Shown here: piece after piece, positions 8,327 to 15,767 of the stretch
Layout: each line of letters begins with the position of its first letter
How positions within the stretch are numbered: position 1 is the stretch's first letter
Source of the DNA: a virus
DNA length: 40,658 nt
Strand: one strand, 5' to 3'
Virus record (IMG/VR): IMGVR_UViG_3300011189_000018
Span: 1-40,658 of that record
Made by a program: the position numbers and the translations under genes
The notes under the pieces: model-generated
Told to the model about the DNA's origin: nothing
Database searches by the model: none
What the model saw: the letters and a program-made list of their open reading frames with translations, nothing else

Positions 8327-9745
8327 ATGAAAGTAAAAAAGACATATTATAATAGTGATCAGATGACAGACATGAACAGTCTGTCAAATGCACTAGTGTC
8401 AAGTCCTGAAAGGATTTCTCCTATGATTACCCATTTGGGTGGTCGAGAGGATAAGAAATTTCCTCTCAGTTTTCTAACCGAGGGTCTTGGCAATACAAAA
8501 TCTATTGATAAGCTTGAGTATGAGTATGACGTGAATTATCACTTCAGAAAAACTCGACCTATTGCAAAGACACCAGCCAGCACTGCTGACTTGGGTAGAG
8601 GAGGACAACCTTTTGTCCTAACATTCCCTGATAAATGGTTTATTAACCGATACATTCTTGTCTCTGAATCAGGAGTACAGGTTCGTATTATGGGAGAACC
8701 ACGTCCTAATGGAAACAACTGGGATTACACTGTAGAACTTGCTAGCCCTGATATTCCTGCCATGCCTGCAGAAGATGTGCAGTCAGGTAAGAACTTTGGT
8801 CAAATGTTTGCACCTGTAGGTGTTGACTTCTCCAGAGGGAATGCAGCTAACTGGCAATCACCTGCTAAGGTTCGTCATAAACTGACGACTATACGTAAGT
8901 CTTACCAGTTCTCTGGTAATGCTAAGGACTATGTAGCTGAATTTGAGCTACCTATTGAAGGTGGACGTACATCTAAATTCTGGATGGACTATGAGGAATG
9001 GCAACATTTCCTAAGCTGGAAAGAAGAATCTGAACTGTACCTATGGTATGGTAAGAGATCATATGACTCTAATGGAGTTGTACAAATGAAAGATGAGAAT
9101 GGTCAGCCTGTACAAGTAGGTCCTGGTCTTCTTGATCAAATCATTAACAAAGATACATACAGTCGTTTGACTGCAAGCAAGCTTCGTGAGTTGATTGGTG
9201 ATGTATTCTTTGGAATGACTGACGCACAAGCAATGAACGTAACTCTGTACACAGGTACAGGTGGAGCTAGAGAATTTGACAGAGCTATGAAAGAAGAGCT
9301 TGGAAATACTGGCTTTACTATCTATTCAGATGGTAAGTTCCTTGAAGGATCAGGTAGAGAACTGAAACTGACAGGATACTTCAAACGTTATGAGCACATT
9401 GATGGTCATACTATCAATGTGGTTAAAACGCCCCTGTTTGACAGATCAGCACTTGCTCAGGCAAGTAGACGACACCCTGAAAGTGGGCTTCCTATGGAAT
9501 CTTACAGAATGGTATTTGTTGATCAATCTCGCTATGATGGTGAGACTAACATCCAAATGATCAATAAGAAAGGTCGTGAAATGATGAAATGGGGAGTAGC
9601 TGGTTCAGTAGTTCCTCGTGGAATGGGTAACAGCCCACTCAGAGCTAGTGACATTGATGGTGCTAGTGTACATTTCTTGAAGACTGCTGGAGTATGCCTG
9701 AAAAGGTTTGATACTTCTATTGATCTTCAGTGTGTAGCTGAGTAA
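8327..9745 (+). CDS. Major capsid protein (HK97 fold, crAss-like type)
   Basis: 472 aa, third gene after terminase and directly after the scaffold candidate. Size and order fit the crAss-like MCP. The N-terminal segment has the style of these capsid proteins (MNSLSNALVSSPERISPMITHLGG, split around residue 20, and FPLSFLTEGLGNTKSIDKLEYEY), followed by mixed beta/alpha sequence without membrane segments or low complexity. The Gly/Pro-rich, evenly hydrophobic composition fits an abundant structural protein. It would form the icosahedral shell around the scaffold. A 92-base structured spacer follows the TAA. The HK97 fold is inferred from the family, not visible as a motif. Confidence 0.85.
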   Translation: MKVKKTYYNSDQMTDMNSLSNALVSSPERISPMITHLGGREDKKFPLSFLTEGLGNTKSIDKLEYEYDVNYHFRKTRPIAKTPASTADLGRGGQPFVLTFPDKWFINRYILVSESGVQVRIMGEPRPNGNNWDYTVELASPDIPAMPAEDVQSGKNFGQMFAPVGVDFSRGNAANWQSPAKVRHKLTTIRKSYQFSGNAKDYVAEFELPIEGGRTSKFWMDYEEWQHFLSWKEESELYLWYGKRSYDSNGVVQMKDENGQPVQVGPGLLDQIINKDTYSRLTASKLRELIGDVFFGMTDAQAMNVTLYTGTGGAREFDRAMKEELGNTGFTIYSDGKFLEGSGRELKLTGYFKRYEHIDGHTINVVKTPLFDRSALAQASRRHPESGLPMESYRMVFVDQSRYDGETNIQMINKKGREMMKWGVAGSVVPRGMGNSPLRASDIDGASVHFLKTAGVCLKRFDTSIDLQCVAE

Positions 9746-9752
9746 ATTATTT

Positions 9753-9823
9753 GTGGTGGTGTGAAGGTTGAACATTTTGTCTTCTTCCTTCGCATCATCA
9801 CTATTTTAACTAGAAGAAGACAA
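9753..9823 (+). promoter_or_regulatory. Predicted RNA pseudoknot in the spacer after the capsid gene
   Basis: Stem 1 pairs 9753-9767 with 9787-9801: 15 consecutive pairs including three G-U wobbles, loop 9768-9786. Bases 9777-9787 (TTGTCTTCTTC) are in and next to that loop and are perfectly complementary to 9813-9823 (GAAGAAGACAA). This arrangement is an H-type pseudoknot, or alternatively two competing hairpins. It begins eight bases after the capsid stop and ends 14 bases before the next ATG. The bases after stem 1 (TATTTTAAC) are a poor U-tract, so plain termination is not the best reading. It may tune expression of the gene downstream or protect the capsid mRNA 3' end. Confidence 0.6.
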
Positions 9824-9837
9824 CCTAAATTAAAATT

Positions 9838-10698
9838 ATGAGTAAAAAGACATTAACTGAAACAGGGCTAGAACCTCAACAAAAACAGGTACAAATTATA
9901 CGTAAGGAGGCTCATAGTAGCCATGTGCCTATTGAAATCAGACAGACAGCTATCCATAGATTGGGTAGTGTATATGTAGATAATGTACCTCTAACAAATA
10001 AGAATAAGCAGCTTGAGAAAACGTTGCTTCCTCTCATTATAGATGTACCTGCTGATTCTGATGATTTCAGAAAAGAAGCACGTAATTTCTGGAGAAGTAT
10101 TACTATAAAAGTTCCCTCAGAAGGAACTGTACTTAACCTTAATATAGATGAAGATGGATATCCTGAGTCTGTAAAAGACTACCTAACGTATATTTGGGCA
10201 AAGAAACATCCTCACGTAGCAAAGTCTAAATCAGAAATGAATAAGAGCGTTAAAAAGCGTTTTTATATTCATGATCCTGACAGAGAGACAAAAGAAGAGA
10301 ATGATCGTATTAAATCTAAAGCAAAAGCTTATAGAGAGTTCTCTAAAGTAATGGATGATGAGAAGGCTATTAATCGAGTACTTCGAGTAATAGGTTCTGG
10401 TAATCCTGATAAAATGAGTAAGAGCCAGAAAGAAAACTCATTGCACACTGCAATGGAAACTGATCCTACACGCTTTTATGACGTAGCTACAGATAGTAGA
10501 CTTGAGATCAAAGATCTTATTGCTGATCTGGTAGAGAATGAAGTGCTGCGTAAGTCAGGTAACAGTTATTTCTATATTGATGAAGTAGTAGGTGAAAGTT
10601 TAGATGATGCTGTTGGATTCTTCAAAAGCACCAAACACAGTAAAGAGATAAATGATATGAAAGCTAAACTAGAAGATAGAAAATCTGTAGTCGCTTAA
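9838..10698 (+). CDS. Conserved-type protein downstream of the capsid gene, 286 aa
   Basis: Function not recognised. It is soluble and charged: residues ~35-115 appear beta-rich (AIHRLGSVYVDNVPL, LPLIIDVPADSDDFRKEARN, WRSITIKVPSEG), ~130-175 are helical and basic, and ~225-270 look like a small winged-helix-type domain (RLEIKDLIADLVENEVLRK then SYFYIDEVV). Genes at this place in crAss-like genomes are usually conserved virion or head-assembly proteins. Its leader contains the structured element at 9753-9823. One base separates it from the next gene, so the connector genes that follow are probably co-expressed. Confidence 0.65.
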   Translation: MSKKTLTETGLEPQQKQVQIIRKEAHSSHVPIEIRQTAIHRLGSVYVDNVPLTNKNKQLEKTLLPLIIDVPADSDDFRKEARNFWRSITIKVPSEGTVLNLNIDEDGYPESVKDYLTYIWAKKHPHVAKSKSEMNKSVKKRFYIHDPDRETKEENDRIKSKAKAYREFSKVMDDEKAINRVLRVIGSGNPDKMSKSQKENSLHTAMETDPTRFYDVATDSRLEIKDLIADLVENEVLRKSGNSYFYIDEVVGESLDDAVGFFKSTKHSKEINDMKAKLEDRKSVVA

Positions 10699-10699
10699 A

Positions 10700-11341
10700 A
10701 TGACATTTCAAGAACTACATATCGGAGTAAACTTGGGGGCACAACAGATTGCCTCCAATGTTTATGATGATTTTTTAAAAGAAGAAGTAGATTATTTCTT
10801 AAATGAAGCAGTCAAGGACTATATCAAAGAACAGTATAGTCAATTAAAGAATGAAAATAGAGACATGAAGTCTCAGTTTGTAAATGAGAACTTAAGAACT
10901 TTGATTACAAACGTTTCTTTAGCTAACATTTCAGCAGTTTCATATATACCAAATGCTGCACAGGCAGATTTACCTGCTGATTATTTATATTACATCTTCT
11001 CAAGATTAGAATTTAATGGAGAATGGAAGAACTGTAGGAAACTAGGTTCTAAAGGTATAAAAGATTATGTAGAAACCGATTATAATAAACCAATATTTAG
11101 AGAATTTCCCTTACTGATAGAGAATGATTCTGTTATAGTAATAGGTGATTCTCTAAATAGTCTGGATAATACTACTGATATACGGTTTACATATCTTAAG
11201 TCTCCTATGAAAATTTCACTAGAAGGAAATGAATCAACTGAATTTACTAGTCTTCCTGAGCATACGCATCAGGAGGTAGTTAACCTAGCTGTACGAAAGA
11301 TTCTTACTATTATAGGATCACAGCAAACACAAACTGAGTAA
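10700..11341 (+). CDS. Ring/head-tail connector protein A
   Basis: 213 aa. It shares a plan with the next gene: an N-terminal helix with D-E..YFLNEAV, a central LPADYLYYI segment, and near the C-terminus LPEHTHQEVVNLAVRKIL. The helix after LP.H.H is typical of small ring or adaptor proteins that stack under the portal of podovirus-like and crAss-like tails. It probably forms a dodecameric ring between portal and tail. It overlaps the next gene by one base (TAATG). Which of the ring proteins of the known crAss-like virion it matches cannot be settled by eye. Confidence 0.65.
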   Translation: MTFQELHIGVNLGAQQIASNVYDDFLKEEVDYFLNEAVKDYIKEQYSQLKNENRDMKSQFVNENLRTLITNVSLANISAVSYIPNAAQADLPADYLYYIFSRLEFNGEWKNCRKLGSKGIKDYVETDYNKPIFREFPLLIENDSVIVIGDSLNSLDNTTDIRFTYLKSPMKISLEGNESTEFTSLPEHTHQEVVNLAVRKILTIIGSQQTQTE

Positions 11342-12045
11342 TGACGATAAAAGAAATGCAATATCGCTTTGGGATTAAGGTGAACCAACTTGATTCAGCG
11401 CTTCAATTATACACTGATGACATTGAATACTGGTTAAACAGAGCTCAACTAGCTATTGTAAAAGAAGCCTATGAGAATTTTACTACAGATAAGAGGATCT
11501 ATGAACAGAATCCTGAGAGAGTAGATGACTTTAGAGTTCTTATTACTCGTAATACTAGTTTGGATACTGGTTATAGCAGTGCAGCTATAACACCTACTGG
11601 ATATTTTGTAGATACTGTAGAGTTGCCTAGTAATTATATGTTTCTATTAGCTAGCAAGAGTGTGGTACACTATAATTATCCTTCTATATCATTCACTGTA
11701 GCAAACGATAAACGTTCTTCAGCTGAATTTGAAGAGAGAATCGTAGTTAATGAAGTTGTACAACCAGATGATATTTACGATATTCTTAGCGATCCTTTTA
11801 ATACTACAAAGATTAAACGACCTCTATGTACTATTAATGATGATAACATTATGGCATATACAGACGGTAAGTTTTTAGTAGATAAAGTCATTATTGATTA
11901 TTTAAAAGAACCTACTCCTATGAATATAGAGAGTGGTACAGATTCTGAGCTACCTAATCACTTACATGATAATATATTAGATGTAGCTGTTAATTTATTC
12001 GCCTCTAGTGTCCGAAGTCAACAACCAGCTAAAGAAGTTGGATAA
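11341..12045 (+). CDS. Ring/head-tail connector protein B (paralogue-like partner)
   Basis: 234 aa. The layout mirrors the preceding protein: DIEYWLNRAQLAIVKEAYENF at the N-terminus, LPSNYMFLL in the centre and LPNHLHDNILDVAVNLFAS near the end. The two may be an ancient tandem duplication or two rings that stack on each other. The likely role is a second ring in the portal-to-tail connector. It begins on the stop codon of the first protein, and a 92-base leader with two hairpins follows it. Confidence 0.65.
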   Translation: MTIKEMQYRFGIKVNQLDSALQLYTDDIEYWLNRAQLAIVKEAYENFTTDKRIYEQNPERVDDFRVLITRNTSLDTGYSSAAITPTGYFVDTVELPSNYMFLLASKSVVHYNYPSISFTVANDKRSSAEFEERIVVNEVVQPDDIYDILSDPFNTTKIKRPLCTINDDNIMAYTDGKFLVDKVIIDYLKEPTPMNIESGTDSELPNHLHDNILDVAVNLFASSVRSQQPAKEVG

Positions 12046-12068
12046 ACAAATTTTTATAAATATATTTA
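12038..12068 (+). promoter_or_regulatory. Candidate promoter for the 12138 gene
   Basis: TTGG at 12038-12041 and TATATTTA at 12061-12068 are separated by 19 bases, near the Bacteroidota pattern TTTG-N19-TAnnTTTG with one mismatch in each box. A start about seven bases later would place the transcript's 5' end at the first hairpin (12075). The pattern is weak in AT-rich DNA. Confidence 0.3.
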
Positions 12069-12074
12069 AAGAAT

Positions 12075-12109
12075 GTAGCAATGAAGCTACTTGTGTCTGA
12101 AAGGACACA
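12075..12109 (+). promoter_or_regulatory. Twin hairpins in the leader of the 12138 gene
   Basis: Two small stems follow each other with one base between them: GTAGC/GCTAC (12075-12079/12086-12090, loop AATGAA) and TGTGTC/GACACA (12092-12097/12104-12109, loop TGAAAG). They lie 28 bases before the ATG. Paired 5' stems can stabilise an abundant mRNA or control its translation; no U-tract follows, so they are not terminators. Confidence 0.5.
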
Positions 12110-12137
12110 CCCAACCTATAACTAAAAAGTCACAATT

Positions 12138-13322
12138 ATGAGACATTTACTATTTAATAATACAGCCGTAGCAGATGCTGCTGCAGATGCATATAGTTAC
12201 CCAAGTGAGCTACCTAAAGCTCAAATTGGTATATTTGATGCACAAGCAGGAGGAAGCCTAGATCTTACAGGCGCTAACGCTACTGATGAAATGATCATTG
12301 CTCAGGGTGTATCCGCAGGTAAGAGCCCTGTAAGGACACACGTACTGGAAAAAGGCAAGATCGAAAAAGTTGTAACGAAAGCCTATGAAGCCCCTGTTCG
12401 TCAGGTTACTTTTGTAGGATATAACGGAACTAATGGAGATATTGAAGCAGGAGCAGGAGATTATTTCCTGAAAACTGTTGATGTAACTAATGGCTATGAG
12501 CCATATCCAACGATGAGCGCAAACTACTTTACAAAGAGTGTTGGTGTAATTCCATTCACTATTGCTACTGAGATTGCAAAGGTAGCTATAAAGAATCCTC
12601 GATTTTTTGTACAAGTAGATGTAGTTAGTGAACTGACTACTGCTGTTCTAAATAACGGTAGTGCTTCTGCAACAGACGTATCTATTATTCAAGGTAGTGA
12701 TCAAGCTACTTTTGGAGATGCAGCTAATCTTAGTGCAGGAGACTATGTAAGAATTGGCCATGCTACCGATACAGGCTATCCAGTGTACTATGTTAAAGCA
12801 CTTGATGGAGATGTAGCTACTCTTGGACGTCCTTTTGCAGGAGAAACAGTTTCTGATGTTGCTGTTGGATTTACTTCTACAGCACCTGATGCAGATGATG
12901 CTTCAGGCTTGAAACTTACTGGAGCTACTCCAGCACCTGATAACAATGAAGGAATTGAGATTGATACTGAAGATCAAGTAACTTCTTTCCGTACAGCCCT
13001 TTCAGAAGACTTTGGATCAACTCCACTGACTTCTTCAGCTGCTCCTGTCACTGGTTCAGGAAGCTATTTACAAGTAGCTAATATGGAAAAGAATACTCAA
13101 GGTTTCCAATCATTCTTCTACAGAGCTACTCCGTTTGAAGCTGAGAAGCCTGAGTTCTTTGCAGATTCAGATCTAACATACGATCTGGTAACTATTCTTT
13201 ATAGAACAAATACTACTGAAAACATTGCTAAGAGCAATAAGTATGTAGAGATTGTCCTAGCTTTCCAAGCAGGCGTTCTAGCAAGTGATAGTGTAGATTT
13301 TAACACCTTTTTTGGTGTATAA
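12138..13322 (+). CDS. Abundant virion protein candidate (possibly auxiliary capsid protein)
   Basis: 394 aa, not matched to a named family. The sequence is beta-rich, Ala/Gly/Ser/Thr/Asp-rich, with no Cys, no membrane segment and few basic residues, typical of capsid decoration, tube or sheath-like proteins. A middle region (~190-245) looks like a small beta domain with DYVRIGHATDTGYPVYYVKAL. It has its own structured leader and is followed by the only strong intrinsic terminator in the window. That suggests high, separately controlled expression. In crAss-like virions an auxiliary capsid protein is encoded downstream of the MCP, which is my preferred reading; tail tube is an alternative. 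Confidence 0.6.
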   Translation: MRHLLFNNTAVADAAADAYSYPSELPKAQIGIFDAQAGGSLDLTGANATDEMIIAQGVSAGKSPVRTHVLEKGKIEKVVTKAYEAPVRQVTFVGYNGTNGDIEAGAGDYFLKTVDVTNGYEPYPTMSANYFTKSVGVIPFTIATEIAKVAIKNPRFFVQVDVVSELTTAVLNNGSASATDVSIIQGSDQATFGDAANLSAGDYVRIGHATDTGYPVYYVKALDGDVATLGRPFAGETVSDVAVGFTSTAPDADDASGLKLTGATPAPDNNEGIEIDTEDQVTSFRTALSEDFGSTPLTSSAAPVTGSGSYLQVANMEKNTQGFQSFFYRATPFEAEKPEFFADSDLTYDLVTILYRTNTTENIAKSNKYVEIVLAFQAGVLASDSVDFNTFFGV

Positions 13323-13349
13323 GGTATTTACCTTAATCTAAACTTTTAA

Positions 13350-13381
13350 GGGAGAGAGTTTCACACTTTCTCCCTTTTTTA
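13350..13381 (+). terminator. Rho-independent terminator after the head genes
   Basis: A nine-bp stem GGGAGAGAG/CTTTCTCCC (13350-13358/13366-13374, one G-U pair), a seven-base loop TTTCACA and a T-run from 13375 form a textbook intrinsic terminator. It starts 28 bases after the stop at 13322. The next ATG is only 14 bases after the T-run and no promoter is visible between them. Confidence 0.9.
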
Positions 13382-13394
13382 TTATCTTCTCTAT

Positions 13395-14012
13395 ATGAAA
13401 ACACCTATTAAGATTATTGGAGGGGCTATATCATTACTCATCATTTACACTATAGGTATATATCTCTTCACTCCAGACTTTATTACAAAAGAAGTAGAAG
13501 TAGTTGTTGAGAAAGAAATTACTGTAGAAATAGATAGTTCAGCTGTTTACAGAGAGTATTCTGAACGCATACCTGAACCTAAACAAGATACTGTTTTTGT
13601 AGAAATAGAAGTACCCAAACCTGTACCAATATCATCTGGTATGAATGAATACAGATTGGTTTATGCTGATTCTCTAATCTCTGCACTATGGACTACAACT
13701 GTACAAGGTACGCTTACCTCACAAGATTTTGAATACTTTACCAAACGCAGATTGGTTAAAGAAACTGTTTGGACTTTCAATAGAACAGTTACGAATACGA
13801 TCAATACAACAAAGACTATTACAAAAGTAGAGAATCCTAAGCCATACTTTACTGTAGGTGCGGAATTTACTGACTTGGATTACTTATCTGTCTCTGGTGG
13901 CTTCATGACTAGGAATAGGTATCATTTTTATTACAATTATAACACTCACTTTGAAACTCATAGTATAGGGTTTTCCATGCCACTAACCTTTAAACTAAGA
14001 CGACTTTTATGA
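13395..14012 (+). CDS. Membrane-anchored periplasmic protein, spanin-like
   Basis: 205 aa. An N-terminal hydrophobic helix (IIGGAISLLIIYTIGIYLF, ~7-25) follows a short basic start, giving an inner-membrane anchor. Residues ~30-75 are acidic and Pro-rich (PEPKQDTVFVEIEVPKPVPI), able to cross the periplasm. The C-terminal ~60 residues alternate aromatic and polar residues (YFTVGAEF, YHFYYNYN, HSIGFSMPLTFKL) like outer-membrane or amphipathic beta strands. This anchor-spacer-beta plan would suit a one-piece spanin that joins the two membranes at lysis, but other membrane roles are possible. It starts right after the terminator and overlaps the next gene by four bases (ATGA). Confidence 0.55.
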   Translation: MKTPIKIIGGAISLLIIYTIGIYLFTPDFITKEVEVVVEKEITVEIDSSAVYREYSERIPEPKQDTVFVEIEVPKPVPISSGMNEYRLVYADSLISALWTTTVQGTLTSQDFEYFTKRRLVKETVWTFNRTVTNTINTTKTITKVENPKPYFTVGAEFTDLDYLSVSGGFMTRNRYHFYYNYNTHFETHSIGFSMPLTFKLRRLL

Positions 14013-15244
14013 CAATACCTCAAATACGAGAATTTCTTGATAATAAACCTGGATACAAGAAATGGGGAGCAGAGAAATTAGCAGAGTATCTAGGGACTGC
14101 CCCTGGTAAAGTAAAAGAAGCTAAGGGAGAGCTTAAAGCTAATAAAGGTAATTATGATGAATATGACTCTAAAGAGCAGCATGATAATGAACATTCAAAC
14201 AGACCTAATACAGGAGCAAAATCTAAGTTCACAGCTGAAAATGATCAGACATTAAAAGAATACTGTGAATCTGTAGGTATTGACTATGATAGAATTGATC
14301 CCTATAACGATGTAAAGTATTGGACAGATTCAGCAGGTAGACGTAGATACTCTGTTGTACCTAAAACAATCGAAGAAGAGAATTATACGGAATCTATTTT
14401 AGAGGCAATCAAAGAATCTATAACTCCTTTATCTATACCAGATGTAATACTATATACTGGAAACAATGCAGCTATTATGAATGTATATGATGCCCATATA
14501 GATAAACTATCTGAAGTGGGCAAAGGATATACGATTGAAGAAAATCTAGCTTTAATAGCAGATTCTGTAGCACGTATCTATAATTGGATTAGCCCTCATG
14601 GAATAAAGAAACTGTACATTCCTATAGGAAATGACTTCTTTAATACAAATGGCTCTTTCAGTCAGACAAAAGCAGGAACTCCTCAAGAATTAAGTGTCCA
14701 TTGGAAAGAAAGCTTCCAATTAGGGGTATCTGCCATATCTGGTATGGTATCTAAAGGCTTAACATTCGCTCAGGAAGTAGAATTGGTACCTGTAGAGGGC
14801 AATCATGATGAAGATAAGGTCTTCTATCTTAATGAAGTTTTGAAGGCGTTATATGCCAATTCTCAGAGAGTAATACTATCAAACATATCAAAACCCATGC
14901 ATCACAGGAAATTTGGTAAGAACTTGCTATCTTTTGCACATGGTAAGCATGAGAAGAGACGAGTAAAGCAGTTACCATTGGATGTAGCAGAAGAAGTACC
15001 TGCCATGTGGGGAGAAACAAAATATAGAGAGATGTTTCTTGGAGACATTCATCACAAAGAAGAATATCGTTTTCTACGTAAAGTAGATGTACGTGGATAT
15101 ACTGTTAACTTTCTTAGAGATATTAGCTTCAATCAAAGTACTTGGGATAGAAATAATGGATACCATATAGGATTAAAGAGTCTAGAAGCTCATGTATTTA
15201 ATCCTGATTTTGGACAATTTGCAAACTTTAGAGATACCTTTTAA
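14009..15244 (+). CDS. Metallophosphoesterase with N-terminal helix-turn-helix
   Basis: 411 aa. Calcineurin-like phosphoesterase motifs occur in order: D161-x-H163 (VYDAHID), GND at 207-209 (IPIGNDFF), GNHD at 264-267, H311/H313-type pair (FAHGKH) and GDIHH at 345-349. These would bind two metal ions and hydrolyse phosphomono- or diesters, possibly nucleic acid. Residues 1-45 look like a helix-turn-helix (QIREFLDNKPGYKKWGAEKL, then AEYLGTAPGKVKEAKGEL), followed by an acidic linker to ~75. A nuclease or repair enzyme recruited to DNA would fit. The catalytic set is complete, so activity is expected; the substrate is unknown. It overlaps both neighbours (ATGA before, TAATG after). Confidence 0.85.
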   Translation: MTIPQIREFLDNKPGYKKWGAEKLAEYLGTAPGKVKEAKGELKANKGNYDEYDSKEQHDNEHSNRPNTGAKSKFTAENDQTLKEYCESVGIDYDRIDPYNDVKYWTDSAGRRRYSVVPKTIEEENYTESILEAIKESITPLSIPDVILYTGNNAAIMNVYDAHIDKLSEVGKGYTIEENLALIADSVARIYNWISPHGIKKLYIPIGNDFFNTNGSFSQTKAGTPQELSVHWKESFQLGVSAISGMVSKGLTFAQEVELVPVEGNHDEDKVFYLNEVLKALYANSQRVILSNISKPMHHRKFGKNLLSFAHGKHEKRRVKQLPLDVAEEVPAMWGETKYREMFLGDIHHKEEYRFLRKVDVRGYTVNFLRDISFNQSTWDRNNGYHIGLKSLEAHVFNPDFGQFANFRDTF

Positions 15245-15723
15245 TGAATTATAATTCACCTGAGATATATGAATTTTATGTAGATAGAGGAGGAGAACTT
15301 TCCTATAAAGAGTGGTCCGCCATATGCCAGGAATTTAATGAGATGGTTATGGATGAGATCATACTAAAAGGAGAGAAAATTAATCTTGGTGCTAATCTCT
15401 CTACAATTTCTATAGCTAGGATTAAGCGCAATTACAGTAACCAACAAGTTAATTGGGCTGAAAGTAATAAACTAAAGCAGAAGCTTCTTGATGAAGGTAA
15501 ACATTTATATGATTCTAAAACAGGAGAAGGGGAGAATTGGCTAGTCTACTTTACTAATGATTGGTACTGTAGGTTTTATTGGAATAAGGGTCACTGTACA
15601 GTAACAAATAAGACAGCTTATAGATTTGTAGCTACTAGAGGAAAGATGGGAAATAAGACCAAGCTTAAAAACCTATTACGAGATGATGACCTTGCATACT
15701 TACAGTTTGATAAATTGACTTAA
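15244..15723 (+). CDS. Conserved-type phage protein of unknown function, 159 aa
   Basis: The pattern is one I associate with a family common in Bacteroidota phages: LSYKEWSAICQEFNEMVMDEII near the N-terminus, then a nucleus INLGANLSTISIARIKR, VNWAESNKLKQKLL, an aromatic stretch WYCRFYWNKGHC at ~125-136, and RFVATRGKMGNKTKLKNLL near the end. The basic ending and aromatic strands suggest nucleic acid or ring-protein contact, but no activity is known to me. It starts on the phosphoesterase stop codon. A 44-base A/T-rich spacer follows. Confidence 0.65.
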   Translation: MNYNSPEIYEFYVDRGGELSYKEWSAICQEFNEMVMDEIILKGEKINLGANLSTISIARIKRNYSNQQVNWAESNKLKQKLLDEGKHLYDSKTGEGENWLVYFTNDWYCRFYWNKGHCTVTNKTAYRFVATRGKMGNKTKLKNLLRDDDLAYLQFDKLT

Positions 15724-15767
15724 AACGAATTAATACCTATTTTTAACAACCACTAAATTATTTTATT

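Noticed and set aside
9753-9809. Simple intrinsic terminator after the capsid gene
   Set aside because: The stem is good but the following TATTTTAAC is not a proper U-tract, and the loop pairs downstream, so a pseudoknot or switch is a better description.
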